From NCBI GenBank assembly GCA_006226375.1, contig SBHC01000041.1, forward strand, positions 124,001 through 188,000: a stretch of DNA of 64,000 nt, in the 5' to 3' direction. The position numbers were made by a program, and so were the translations under genes. Numbering within the stretch: the first letter of the stretch is position 1; each line of letters starts with the position of its first letter. This document shows positions 26,577 to 35,277 of this stretch, piece by piece. The stretch comes from Deltaproteobacteria bacterium (GTDB lineage Bacteria; Myxococcota_C; UBA6777). Under the pieces are notes generated by a model. It had not been told where the DNA came from and searched no databases. It worked only from the letters and a program-made list of their open reading frames with translations.

Positions 26577-27806
26577 GTGCGAATTCTGTTTTTCTCCCAC
26601 TATTTTCCGCCCGAAGGCAACGCGCCAGCGACCCGAACGTACGAGAACTGCAAGCGTTGGGTTGAGATGGGGCATGATGTCACTGTCATCACCTGTGCTC
26701 CCAACCAACCGGCTGGGGTGGTCTACGATGGCTACCAAAACAAGCTCTACCAGACGGAAACGGTCGATGGCATCAAGGTCATCCGGGTTTGGACCTACAT
26801 CGCAGCGAACAAGGGAACCGTGAAGCGCATCGCGAACTATGTGTCCTACGCAACCAGCGCAGTGACCGCTTCAATGGGCGTTCGCAAGCCCGACATCATC
26901 GTCGCCACCTCACCACAGTTTTTCTGTGGATGGGCCGGAGTGTTGGCCAAAGCCTGGAGGCGAGTCCCGTTTGTGTTGGAGATTCGCGATATGTGGCCCG
27001 ACTCCATCGTGGCTGTGGGCGCGATGCAAAACAAGGCGATTCTCAACAGCCTGTACAAGATGGAAGACTGGATGTACAAGTCCGCCACCCACATTGTTGC
27101 TGTGGGTGACGGCTACAGAGATGAACTCCTCCAAAAGGGCGTTCCTCGCGAGAAGATCGACGTCATCACCAATGGCGTGGACCCCGACCAGTACAAACCT
27201 CAGCCTCCCAACCTGGCGTTCAAGAAAGAGCTAGGAATCACCCAACCGATTGTCTGTAGCTATGTTGGAACCATCGGGATGGCTTGCGGCCTTCAAGTCG
27301 CTCTAGAATGTGGTGAGATGCTCAAGGCGCAGGGCCGCGATGATATCGCGTTGCTGCTTGTGGGTGACGGCGCGATCCGGGAAGAGTTGGAACAAGAAGC
27401 CAAAGCTCGCCAACTTAACAATGTGATTTTTACAGGTCGCCTGCCCAAAACCCAGATGCCGGATGTGCTATCCATCACTGACATTACCCTGGTCCACCTC
27501 AAGAAAACAGACCTCTTCAAGACAGTCTTGCCGTCCAAGATCTTTGAGGCAGCAGCGATGGAACGTCCCATCATTCTGGGCGTGGAAGGCAACAGCGCCG
27601 ACCTGATCCAAAAAGCAGAAGCTGGAATCTGCATCGAACCCGAAAACGCCCAAGACCTGACCAACGCTCTGCTCCGTATGACCGATGATGCAGATTTGCG
27701 ACGTCAGTTTGGGCAAAACGGTCGCAGCTACATCCAAGAACATTTTCATCGCGTCAAACTCGCCGAACGTTACTTGTCCTTACTCGAACAACTCGCCGGT
27801 CGCTAG
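26577..27806 (+). CDS. glycosyltransferase family 4, WbuB type
   Basis: 409 residues. The likely start is GTG 26577, four bases after the preceding stop; there is no strong ribosome-binding site, so translational coupling is inferred. The N-terminus RILFFSHYFPPEGNAPATRT is the hallmark of the WbuB/WcaI branch. The interior has FVLEIRDMWPDSIVAVGAM and VITNGVDPDQY. The C-terminal domain has SYVGTIGMACGL and a KIFEAAAMERPIILGVEG motif in place of EX7E. WbuB transfers N-acetyl-fucosamine or a related amino sugar onto lipid-linked GlcNAc; the donor here is inferred only from family. A WecB gene follows. Confidence 0.92.
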   Translation: MRILFFSHYFPPEGNAPATRTYENCKRWVEMGHDVTVITCAPNQPAGVVYDGYQNKLYQTETVDGIKVIRVWTYIAANKGTVKRIANYVSYATSAVTASMGVRKPDIIVATSPQFFCGWAGVLAKAWRRVPFVLEIRDMWPDSIVAVGAMQNKAILNSLYKMEDWMYKSATHIVAVGDGYRDELLQKGVPREKIDVITNGVDPDQYKPQPPNLAFKKELGITQPIVCSYVGTIGMACGLQVALECGEMLKAQGRDDIALLLVGDGAIREELEQEAKARQLNNVIFTGRLPKTQMPDVLSITDITLVHLKKTDLFKTVLPSKIFEAAAMERPIILGVEGNSADLIQKAEAGICIEPENAQDLTNALLRMTDDADLRRQFGQNGRSYIQEHFHRVKLAERYLSLLEQLAGR

Positions 27807-27842
27807 CCCAAACGCTGGTCGTTGGTGAGGGAAGGTCCTGTT

Positions 27843-28940
27843 ATGAAAGTGATTAACATCGTGGGCGCCCGCCCAAACTTCGTGAAGATTGCGCCGCTCA
27901 TGGAAGCATACAAGGCCTACCCTGACATTGAACCGCTCTTGGTTCATACAGGCCAACACTATGACAAAAAGATGAGCGAGTCCTTCTTTGATGTGTTGGG
28001 CATCCCCACCCCAGACATTCACTTGGGAGTTGGCTCAGGAAGTCATGCCAGCCAGACCGCCGCCATCATGACCGCGTTTGAACCCGTTGTGTTGGAACAC
28101 AAGCCGGACGTGGTGCTTGTCGTGGGCGACGTCAACAGCACCGTGGCCTGTAGCCTTGTTGCGACCAAACTCCACGTTCCCGTGGTTCATGTGGAAGCAG
28201 GCCTGCGCTCCCATGACCGCGAGATGCCCGAAGAGATCAACCGTGTGGTGGTTGACGCCATCAGCAGCATGCTCTTTGTGACCGAACAATCCGGCCTCGA
28301 CAACCTTAAGAAAGAAGGTGTCGCCGACGAGAAGGTTGTGTTCACGGGCAACGTGATGATCGATACCTTGCTTAGGCAAAAGCCCAAGCTGGCCAACCTG
28401 ACAACATTGGAAGATGTAGGAGTCGCCCCCCGAAGCTACGGGCTCTTGACCTTGCACCGTCCTTCCAACGTAGACCACCCCGAAACCTTCGCCCGCATTC
28501 TCACGGCGTTGGAAGAGATCCAGCAGGACATTCCCTTGCTCTTCCCGATGCACCCGCGCACGCGCAAGAACATGGAGAGCAACCAGTTTGGCGAGAGAAT
28601 CAAAGCCATGCACAACCTCCGACTGCTCGATCCTCTCGACTACCTCAACTTTATGCACCTGATGTCCGAAGCCAAGGTCGTATTGACCGACTCTGGCGGG
28701 ATCCAGGAAGAGACCACACAGCTCAAGGTTCCCTGCATTACCATCCGTGAGAACACCGAACGCCCCAGCACCTGTGAGATTGGTAGCAACCAGCTCGTCG
28801 GCACACAGACCCAGGCCATCCTCGACGCTTACAACAAGGTCAAAGACGGAACCCTGCCTGAGCCTCAAATCCCGCCACTGTGGGACGGAAAAGCGGCCGA
28901 ACGAATTGTTGCAGCCTTGCACGAGCGCTTCGCTGGATAA
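27843..28940 (+). CDS. wecB: UDP-N-acetylglucosamine 2-epimerase (non-hydrolysing)
   Basis: 365 residues. ATG 27843 follows a purine-rich site (GGGAAGG); an earlier GTG at 27822 is less likely. Signatures are NIVGARPNFVKIAPLMEAYK, the HVEAGLRSHDREMPEE catalytic region (including the Glu and His of the family), LLTLHRPSNVD and TDSGGIQEETTQL. The enzyme interconverts UDP-GlcNAc and UDP-ManNAc in the cytosol, supplying ManNAc for enterobacterial-common-antigen-like or O-antigen glycans. No WecC dehydrogenase is visible nearby, so ManNAcA is not necessarily formed. It lies 36 bases after the GT4 gene in the same operon. Confidence 0.94.
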   Translation: MKVINIVGARPNFVKIAPLMEAYKAYPDIEPLLVHTGQHYDKKMSESFFDVLGIPTPDIHLGVGSGSHASQTAAIMTAFEPVVLEHKPDVVLVVGDVNSTVACSLVATKLHVPVVHVEAGLRSHDREMPEEINRVVVDAISSMLFVTEQSGLDNLKKEGVADEKVVFTGNVMIDTLLRQKPKLANLTTLEDVGVAPRSYGLLTLHRPSNVDHPETFARILTALEEIQQDIPLLFPMHPRTRKNMESNQFGERIKAMHNLRLLDPLDYLNFMHLMSEAKVVLTDSGGIQEETTQLKVPCITIRENTERPSTCEIGSNQLVGTQTQAILDAYNKVKDGTLPEPQIPPLWDGKAAERIVAALHERFAG

Positions 28941-29056
28941 CTTGCTCTTTCAACAATTCGGGTAGCTACGAGTTCGTAAGTTCGCTTCACGAGAACAATG
29001 CTATCTGGAGAAAAAAAGAGCCTGAAAGAAAGACCTTTTGTCTGGAGTGTCCGTCA

Positions 29057-29959
29057 ATGTCCTTGTTACACACCTTACGCTTCATGATGAACCACCCTCT
29101 CAATCAAAAGCAAAAGAGTCAGGCTCTGTTGCGTTACTTGAGATGGCAGCTTGGAAGCCGTCTTATCTCTGGAGAGGTGGCCTATCCTTGGATCGCTGGA
29201 GCGAAGTTCCTGCTCCAGCCGGGAGAAACAGGGCTTACAGGTAACATCTACAACGGCCTCCACGAATACTCCCACATGGCTTACGTTCTCCACACCATGA
29301 ATCCTGACGCTCTGTTTGTGGACGTGGGCGCCAATGTAGGCTCTTACACACTCTTGGCTTGTGCAGTCCGCAAAGCACGTGGGTATGCTTTTGAGCCTGT
29401 CCCTCAAACCTATGAAAGGCTTATGGCGAACCTTCACTTGAACAACTTGGCAGAGCGCGTCACCGCCATGAATCTTGGGTTGAGCGACGAAGAGGGCGAG
29501 CTTGCCTTTGTGGTAGACGAAAACTGCACCAACCACGTACTGCGCCCCACAGAAGAGGCCGCCAACGTTACCCGCGTCAACGTCCGCACGATGGATGACG
29601 TGCTTCAAAAAGAGTCACCGTCGTTGCTCAAGGTTGATGTGGAAGGTTTTGAGACTCCAGTCATTCATGGTGCTTTAAAAACACTCCAAAAGGAGTCGCT
29701 GCACTCGGTCATTATGGAGCTGGGTGGCGCAGGAAACCAGTACGGTTACGACGAGGACGAACTCCTTAAGCATATGCTATCCTTGGGCTTCCGTACCTAC
29801 GAATATGACCCCATGACTCGAAGCCTCACCGACCTCAACCACCAAGCTTTTGGTGAGAAAAGCATCAACGACAACATTCTCTTGATTCGGGACTTAGACA
29901 AAGTGAAGCAACTTCTCGCCACCACCCCGCCTGTAGAGTTGAATGGACTCTCTTTCTAG
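29057..29959 (+). CDS. FkbM family methyltransferase
   Basis: 300 residues from ATG 29057, with GGAG nine bases upstream. SAM-binding ALFVDVGANVGSYTLLA (about residues 92-108), then YAFEPVPQTYERL and SLLKVDVEGFETPVIHGAL, are the FkbM signature segments. It likely O-methylates a sugar hydroxyl, perhaps as a chain-terminating cap. It is only distantly similar to the FkbM protein at 21673, and both are intact. It ends the forward glycan block and converges on a small methyltransferase gene. Confidence 0.9.
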   Translation: MSLLHTLRFMMNHPLNQKQKSQALLRYLRWQLGSRLISGEVAYPWIAGAKFLLQPGETGLTGNIYNGLHEYSHMAYVLHTMNPDALFVDVGANVGSYTLLACAVRKARGYAFEPVPQTYERLMANLHLNNLAERVTAMNLGLSDEEGELAFVVDENCTNHVLRPTEEAANVTRVNVRTMDDVLQKESPSLLKVDVEGFETPVIHGALKTLQKESLHSVIMELGGAGNQYGYDEDELLKHMLSLGFRTYEYDPMTRSLTDLNHQAFGEKSINDNILLIRDLDKVKQLLATTPPVELNGLSF

Positions 29960-30015
29960 CCTGTTCTTCCTTGTCCCACCTCAAGCCAACCGTAACACAA
30001 CACACCCACCACAAG

Positions 30016-30744
30016 TTATGCTTTCACCGCGGAGATCAAGAACACACGGGTCCAAACTTCAGGACCCATCGTGCCTGTTTCAATCATATTTGCCAGTCGG
30101 TACCCCATTCGCAGCCCCCGCCACAGCATATACCGGACCGAAGACTTCAAGCTGTATCCACTCTTCACAGGACCCATTTCACGAGATTCAGGTTTCTGAA
30201 AACCACTCAGAGTCATCAACCGAGCCAACACATCCTCTTGGAAGCAAACTTCGTGGGTGAAGTCACCGTAGCGAATGATGCCATTGAGAGGATTCGTCGC
30301 GTTTGGTGTTTGAAGAATAAGCCGACCACCGGGCTTGAGCGCCTTGTAGCATTCGTCGAGAAAGGTGATGGCTTCGTCTTTGGTGAAGTGTTCGATGATA
30401 TCGAGGCCAGTGAGGAGATCGAAGGTGTTGGGATGACTGCGCAAGAACGCGAGCAGGTCACCCTCTTCTACGCTGGGAGCAATGTTTCGAGCGATCTGCA
30501 CCTGGTCGGGGCTGATGTCCACGCCCGACAAGTTGGTGTAGCCCTGTTCCTGAAAGAAGAACAGCAAGTTCCCATGGCCACACGCGAGATCTGCGATGGC
30601 GCTTTGTTTGTCGGAAGGAAGCCAGCCGTTAAGATACGAAAGATAGGCCCGACCCCAACGTCGCACCGCATCTTTGTCAAAGGCATCAGACCGATCCTTA
30701 AAAACAGTGGCATATCGATCGTAAATCCGTTGACGGTAATCCAT
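30016..30744 (-). CDS. class I SAM-dependent methyltransferase
   Basis: 242 residues from ATG 30744, preceded by GGAAGG. Motif I is AIADLACGHGNLLFFFQEQG (about residues 52-71), the acidic end of strand 2 is SGVDISPDQVQIA, and motif IV is FDLLTGLDIIEHF, giving the Methyltransf_11/23 type. The N-terminus (YRQRIYDRYATVFKDR) resembles methyltransferases acting on sugars or lipids in O-antigen clusters. It lies at the far edge of the glycan locus in the opposite direction, so a role in glycan methylation is possible but not shown. Confidence 0.88.
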   Translation of the reverse strand: MDYRQRIYDRYATVFKDRSDAFDKDAVRRWGRAYLSYLNGWLPSDKQSAIADLACGHGNLLFFFQEQGYTNLSGVDISPDQVQIARNIAPSVEEGDLLAFLRSHPNTFDLLTGLDIIEHFTKDEAITFLDECYKALKPGGRLILQTPNATNPLNGIIRYGDFTHEVCFQEDVLARLMTLSGFQKPESREMGPVKSGYSLKSSVRYMLWRGLRMGYRLANMIETGTMGPEVWTRVFLISAVKA

Positions 30745-30853
30745 GGACGCGTTCCTTCCTCTCACTCTCTCTTCAATATACTTGATTCGGTCTTATCCCT
30801 TGGTACTCTGAGGAGAGAGTTCTATCACAGTTTGCATCCACACAATATGTTTT

Positions 30854-31177
30854 TCAGGCACCTTTCGAGGCTTGCCTCTCCCGCATCCAAAGATACAACG
30901 GCAAACCCAACGACAAACCTACGCTGAGGTTGGCAACGATCGGGAGTCCTATCCAGCGAACGCCCTGCTTTCGGCTGTCATCCCACATCCAGATCCAGAA
31001 CACAAAAGAGGAAATCAGCAAATCGACCGTGAAACCTCCAGCAGGTCCATTCGCAAACAACGCCTTAATGAAAGGTCCCAGAACAACCCCATGCTCCCCA
31101 AACCAAGGGACAAAGAAGCACATGGGAGCCACAGCACCGACCACACACAAGACAACATACAGAATGGATTTGGACAT
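30854..31177 (-). CDS. DUF2834 small membrane protein
   Basis: 107 residues with start ATG 31177 preceded by GGAGGAC. Three hydrophobic helices are visible. The block FFVPWFGEHGVVLGPFIKAL followed by DLLISSFVFWIWM matches the DUF2834 family, integral membrane proteins found across bacteria and cyanobacteria with no assigned function. It lies 109 bases upstream of the methyltransferase gene on the same strand. Confidence 0.82.
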   Translation of the reverse strand: MSKSILYVVLCVVGAVAPMCFFVPWFGEHGVVLGPFIKALFANGPAGGFTVDLLISSFVFWIWMWDDSRKQGVRWIGLPIVANLSVGLSLGLPLYLWMRERQASKGA

Positions 31178-31543
31178 GACGACGTCCTCCTTTTGCACAA
31201 ATGTTCAGTTTTTTTAGTTCATGACCTGTCAGCCTCCCCTCTTTCAATCCACACGCCAGCCGACAGCGATGCAACAAATATCTTTACAAACAAGACCCTG
31301 TGTCTCACCTCATCAAAGGAGCAACGCCCTGATCATGCAAATGATCAACGGTATGTTGCTGTGTTGCAACGTCTCCCATGATGTATTAATTAGCATATAA
31401 CTTTAATTCACTCGCCTCTCCAAGCGCTTGACACACCAGTTTTTTTCAACGTATGACACAACATGACACACAAACCTGTTACTTTGTTCAGGTAACAACC
31501 GCTGCTCTTGTTTGTTCTTGATGTTGTTGAAGGAGTTGCTGTC
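31178..31543. other. divergent AT-rich intergenic region
   Basis: A 366-base gap between two divergent membrane-protein genes. The stretch 31378-31412 is markedly AT-rich, and a candidate promoter follows at 31428-31457. No RNA gene or repeat was recognised. Confidence 0.4.
31428..31457 (+). promoter_or_regulatory. possible promoter for the 31544 membrane-protein gene
   Basis: A perfect TTGACA (31428-31433), an 18-base spacer including a seven-T run, and TATGAC (31452-31457). Confidence 0.4.
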
Positions 31544-32260
31544 ATGTGGAAACGGAATTTCACCAGCGTTGTTGTGGGAACCTTGGTCTTGTGCTTGGGG
31601 CACTTTCTCTTTTGGGTACTCTTGCCTCAATCCTTTTCAGACCCCACCCTCTCCAAAACCCTCTCGCCCACTCATGCGTTGGCTTCCCCAACGTCCAACG
31701 GCTGGATACTCCTTGCTTTGGGAAACACCCCACCAAACTCCACAACGACCATGGGCTTGGGGTTGTTACAACATCTCTTGTCTGCGCTCTTCATGACTCT
31801 TCTGGTTGCATTTTGTGTGTCACGACAGCGTTTGGTTTCCTTGGAAGCTCGCTTTCTGTTTGTCGTCACCGTTGGCTCGACCGCTGCTCTCGGACTTGAA
31901 TTGATGGGCCCACTCTGGCTGCATCGACCCTGGCACCCTCACCTCTTCAATGTCGTTGCACAAACGGGATGCTGGCTTCTCGCAGCAGCCCCCATAGCAG
32001 CGATGGTTCGGCTGCAACAACAACCTTTCCCTGAACAAGAACCATGCAATGGCCTTCCGTTGGGCTCGTACGCAAAGGCTCACTCACAAACCGCTCGCCC
32101 TGTAGACTGGCTTCGAGCCGCTTGCGCTGCGACGTCATCTCGGGTGTATCACGCCCACCATCGCAAGACCAGCACGGCCCCACGCTGGCAGCCAACGCCC
32201 TCACGAGAAAGTGGGATCCATGAGCCCCCTCTCCCCAAACTATCCCTTCCAGCAATCTAA
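31544..32260 (+). CDS. hypothetical membrane protein
   Basis: 238 residues from ATG 31544, with AAGGAG at 31530-31535, a good start signal. The N-terminal 165 residues contain four hydrophobic segments (about 6-28, 80-102, 112-134 and 140-164). A Pro/Ser/Thr-rich loop follows the first. The last 75 residues are polar, rich in Ala, His, Arg and Pro, and look unstructured. No family was recognised. It ends six bases before the stop of the convergent patatin gene. Confidence 0.55.
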   Translation: MWKRNFTSVVVGTLVLCLGHFLFWVLLPQSFSDPTLSKTLSPTHALASPTSNGWILLALGNTPPNSTTTMGLGLLQHLLSALFMTLLVAFCVSRQRLVSLEARFLFVVTVGSTAALGLELMGPLWLHRPWHPHLFNVVAQTGCWLLAAAPIAAMVRLQQQPFPEQEPCNGLPLGSYAKAHSQTARPVDWLRAACAATSSRVYHAHHRKTSTAPRWQPTPSRESGIHEPPLPKLSLPAI

Positions 32261-32266
32261 AAGCCT

Positions 32267-33118
32267 CTAACCATCCCAACGTTGGAGGAATTGTTCTCCA
32301 TCCTCTCGACCGATGTTGTAGGTCTCCATTAAACCTTCTGGAGAGGTGTAGTCCCAAGTGGAAACAGTGGCCGGTCGAGAAGGTTGGACATACACACGGT
32401 TCGGATGTCCCAACAATTTCCCTTCAGGATACGGACGGCTCAACAACACCAAGGTCTTCTGCTCCAGGCTCTCTTTGGGCAGCGCGACAACAGGAACGTT
32501 GTCCACCAAACCACCGTCCAACACAGAACGCCCTCCCCTTCGATACAACGGTGTAAACGGAGGCGTGCACGAAGATTGCAGGACCAAATCCACAAATTCT
32601 TCGGGTGTGTTGCAGTCGTGGCTGGAGACCACCTCAGGCACAAAGCCAACCTTTAGCCCCCACTCTGGATGCAAGGGATGACGTAGCTTCTTTTCCAACT
32701 TGTAGGTCAACATGCCCAACAACGCGCCGCTTCGTGCCCCAACCCATCGCGGCGGACGCGCCAGCAAGATATAGATGGGAGGTCCTTCTTGTAACTTGCG
32801 AAAGCCCTCGTCATCAAAGGTAGCCAGCATCGCTTCGCGGTAGATCGCTGCCTGCGGAAAAGCCGGAACACCGGGGCGCAAAAGGTTCCCAGGATAGAAG
32901 TTCTTTTCGTTGGCTTCCATCCGAGAAGAGAAGTGATGAAGAGCTTCTTCCCTTTGCCCCGACACCAGAATGCTGGCCATTGCAGAGCCCGCTGAGACTG
33001 CGGCAATCCGCTCCGGCTCCAAACCAATGACAGGGGCCACGACCTCCCAAAAGCCGATCTGCCAAACACAGCGAGACCCACCTCCGGCAAACACGACAGA
33101 CGCAAACGGTGACGACAT
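32267..33118 (-). CDS. patatin-like phospholipase
   Basis: 283 residues with start ATG 33118 preceded by AGGAG. The oxyanion loop is AGGGSR (G12-G14, R16). The nucleophile elbow is AAVSAGSA with Ser42, in which the first Gly of GxSxG is replaced by Ala. The catalytic Asp sits in VLDGGLVDNVPV (about residue 199). This Ser/Asp dyad hydrolyses acyl esters of phospholipids or neutral lipids. There is no signal peptide, so it acts in the cytoplasm or at the inner membrane. No partner genes indicate a secretion system or toxin role. Confidence 0.88.
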   Translation of the reverse strand: MSSPFASVVFAGGGSRCVWQIGFWEVVAPVIGLEPERIAAVSAGSAMASILVSGQREEALHHFSSRMEANEKNFYPGNLLRPGVPAFPQAAIYREAMLATFDDEGFRKLQEGPPIYILLARPPRWVGARSGALLGMLTYKLEKKLRHPLHPEWGLKVGFVPEVVSSHDCNTPEEFVDLVLQSSCTPPFTPLYRRGGRSVLDGGLVDNVPVVALPKESLEQKTLVLLSRPYPEGKLLGHPNRVYVQPSRPATVSTWDYTSPEGLMETYNIGREDGEQFLQRWDG

Positions 33119-33263
33119 CAACAAGCTCCTCTTCTTCAACCCACATGCCCATCTTTTACGCAGAACGAGGGCTACAAACAAGACGGAGCCACTATACAGA
33201 AGAAGAACAAAGCCTCAAGGGTTGTAGAACACAGGGAGCAGAAACAGTGCTTTTTGCTTCACG

Positions 33264-34103
33264 CTACCTTCCGTTGGGCAGTCGCTGGATCACCGTTTCA
33301 GCGATCCACCTTCCTTGCTCCTGGTGCAAATTCTCCACCTTTCGCGTCCATCCATTCACCACCGTCATGCTGTACATTGCGCTGACCAACATTGCGACAC
33401 AGAAACCACAAAACAATCCAAAGTAAAATCCAGCATCAGAACCCGGTGTATCCCCAAAGATCGCGATGGAAACCCCAGTCCCCATGACCCAGGAAAAGAT
33501 GAACAAAAAGGTTCGCAAGGTCTCAAGCCCTTCCAAGCGTCCGACATGCTTAAACAGGCTGGCTTCAGCCAACGACTGCACCTGACCATGACCTTGCCCC
33601 AAGGCTTTCATGCTCCACCCGCTGCCATCACGTTCGAGCATCGCAAAGGTAACAAAGGTTTGCTTTCCCAAGTTTCGCTGAAGCGGAAACCGGACCAGCT
33701 CTTGCCCTTGCCCATCCACCATTCGGATGTAAGCGTTCGACACCTCAGCAAAGCTCTGCACCCGCTCGTCCGCTCCAAAAATGTTAACGGAAAACACAAG
33801 CTGCTTCACGTCACGGGGAACGCGATGCAGCTCCACAAAGATCTCTTCGTCATCTCCGTCGCCAGCGCCAGTCAGGTTGTCGCCAGAGTGCCAGATGCTA
33901 CGGTTGGCATTCTGCAAACGATGGTAGTACACCGTCTCGTGTGATCCATCGTTCCAGACGGCCACACAGGAAGCATCCAGATCCAGATCTTCCCCTGTGT
34001 AAGACATATCCCAACCTAACCCAACCTTCAGCGTAGAGCGGATGTCCTCTGTTGAAAGCTTGTACTGCTCTTTGGTCTGCAAAATGTTCCTTGAGGAAGA
34101 CAT
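33264..34103 (-). CDS. TerD-domain protein with C-terminal membrane hairpin
   Basis: 279 residues with start ATG 34103 preceded by GGAGGG. Residues 20-190 are a TerD domain. Its features are LKVGLGWDMS, the Ca-binding-type acidic stretch GEDLDLDASC, HSGDNLTGAGDGDDEEIFV, and FGADERVQSFAEVSNAYIRM. TerD proteins bind Ca2+ and belong to stress/tellurite-resistance systems. Unlike standard TerD, this one continues with two hydrophobic helices (about 205-225 and 235-257) and a short polar tail, so it would be membrane-bound. No other ter gene is in the window. Confidence 0.82.
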   Translation of the reverse strand: MSSSRNILQTKEQYKLSTEDIRSTLKVGLGWDMSYTGEDLDLDASCVAVWNDGSHETVYYHRLQNANRSIWHSGDNLTGAGDGDDEEIFVELHRVPRDVKQLVFSVNIFGADERVQSFAEVSNAYIRMVDGQGQELVRFPLQRNLGKQTFVTFAMLERDGSGWSMKALGQGHGQVQSLAEASLFKHVGRLEGLETLRTFLFIFSWVMGTGVSIAIFGDTPGSDAGFYFGLFCGFCVAMLVSAMYSMTVVNGWTRKVENLHQEQGRWIAETVIQRLPNGR

Positions 34104-34177
34104 ATCTGTACCCTCCACTTGCCGAACGGCTCGACAAGATAAGCATAGAGAATGGTTTGTTGTTTGGTTCACTCTGA

Positions 34178-34206
34178 ACAATTGGGTCGCGCATCCTCGT
34201 TGTCAA
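34178..34206 (-). promoter_or_regulatory. possible promoter of the TerD gene
   Basis: On the reverse strand a perfect TTGACA (34206-34201), a 17-base spacer and a weak AATTGT (34183-34178). The leader to the ATG would be about 70 bases. The rest of this 297-base divergent gap is AC-rich without other signals. Confidence 0.3.
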
Positions 34207-34400
34207 CCTTGTCCCGTTCGACAAAAAAGCACACCACAACAAACATTCAAACAATTCAAACACATGCCCCCCACACACCTTTTCTTTTCCCCTCAACCCA
34301 AAAGAATTTCAAAAAAAGAAAGAATAAAGCTGGGAGTGCTCAGTAAAGGAGAGTGAAAGCAAGAGAGACAACGCTCACTCCCAACCCAAGGAACAAAACA

Positions 34401-34655
34401 ATGACGACCCAAACCACGAACCAAACCGAAACCAACACCAACCTTCAACCCCAAGGAGAAGCGTTGGGAATGCCCTACGACTTCCGTCGCCCCACGATGG
34501 ACAAAGTGAAGGCGCGATGGTGGAATCCGGAAGGACCCATGCTCACTCCCAAAGTGTTTGGCTGGGGATGGGACTTGAACCTCGCCCACTGGGGTTCTTG
34601 GGTGTTTTTTGCTACAGTGGCCGTGCTCCTCGCAGTCCTCTTCCAACTGGGATAA
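34401..34655 (+). CDS. DUF5808-like small membrane-anchored protein
   Basis: 84 residues from ATG 34401, with AAGGA upstream. The N-terminal 20 residues are Thr/Asn/Gln-rich. Then comes PYDFRRPTMDKVKARWWNPE followed by PKVFGWGWDLNLAHWGSW, which resembles the short DUF5808 motif (NP-x-DPR, then a F-G-x-G-W-x-x-N segment). A single C-terminal membrane helix follows (about 63-82). Function unknown. It is 70 bases upstream of the sigma-factor gene in the same direction and may belong to that transcript. Confidence 0.62.
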   Translation: MTTQTTNQTETNTNLQPQGEALGMPYDFRRPTMDKVKARWWNPEGPMLTPKVFGWGWDLNLAHWGSWVFFATVAVLLAVLFQLG

Positions 34656-34725
34656 GTTTCCCAGCCAACAAGCGGACAAAGCGCTACCCAGACCCACGAG
34701 ATCCTCCTGAGACGTTGGAACCGAC

Positions 34726-35277
34726 ATGAGTCATCACATCTTTCACCAGCTCTTGCACGACGCCATGCAACGGGGTTACGTCGCAGCCTATCGCATACTG
34801 AAGAACCCTGATGAAGCAAGCGAAGCCTGTCAGGAAGCTGCAGCACGCGCCTGGACCCACAGAGAACGATACGACAAGTCCAAGCCGTTTTACCCCTGGT
34901 ACTACCGAATTCTGAAGAACCATTGCCTGGATCTGCTCCGACAGCGAGGCCGGTTTCTCTCTGAAGAAGCGGCGCCTGTATCCACCCAAGCATCGGCGTT
35001 TTCCAAAGCCCCTCGTTCGGCTGAATCGCAGGTCATGGAGCAACAACAAGATCAGGCGTTGATGCGAGCGATAGAAACACTTCAGGACGAGCTACGGGAG
35101 ATCATAGAGCTGCGTCACTTTCAAGACCTCAGCTACGAAGAAATCGCCGCCGTACTGGATTGTCCGACAGGTACTGTAATGAGCCGTCTTTACCGGGCAC
35201 GCAAGATTCTGCGCAAGCAACTCCAACGCGACCCAACGTTCTCGTTTGCATCGGGCCACGACGAGGTACAACCATGA
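34726..35277 (+). CDS. ECF-type RNA polymerase sigma factor
   Basis: 183 residues. Region 2 covers about residues 15-75 (RILKNPDEASEACQEAAARA, then PWYYRILKNHCLDLLRQR). Region 4 covers about 110-170, with the helix-turn-helix LSYEEIAAVLDCPTGTVMSR followed by LYRARKILRKQL. There is no region 3, as expected for the extracytoplasmic-function group. The final ATGA overlaps the start of a zinc-finger anti-sigma-type gene, the classic paired arrangement. Target promoters are not evident in the window. Confidence 0.92.
   Translation: MSHHIFHQLLHDAMQRGYVAAYRILKNPDEASEACQEAAARAWTHRERYDKSKPFYPWYYRILKNHCLDLLRQRGRFLSEEAAPVSTQASAFSKAPRSAESQVMEQQQDQALMRAIETLQDELREIIELRHFQDLSYEEIAAVLDCPTGTVMSRLYRARKILRKQLQRDPTFSFASGHDEVQP

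Noticed and set aside
28035-28922. Long reverse-strand frame opposite wecB
   Set aside because: wecB on the forward strand has all family signatures; the antisense frame is a by-product of codon bias.
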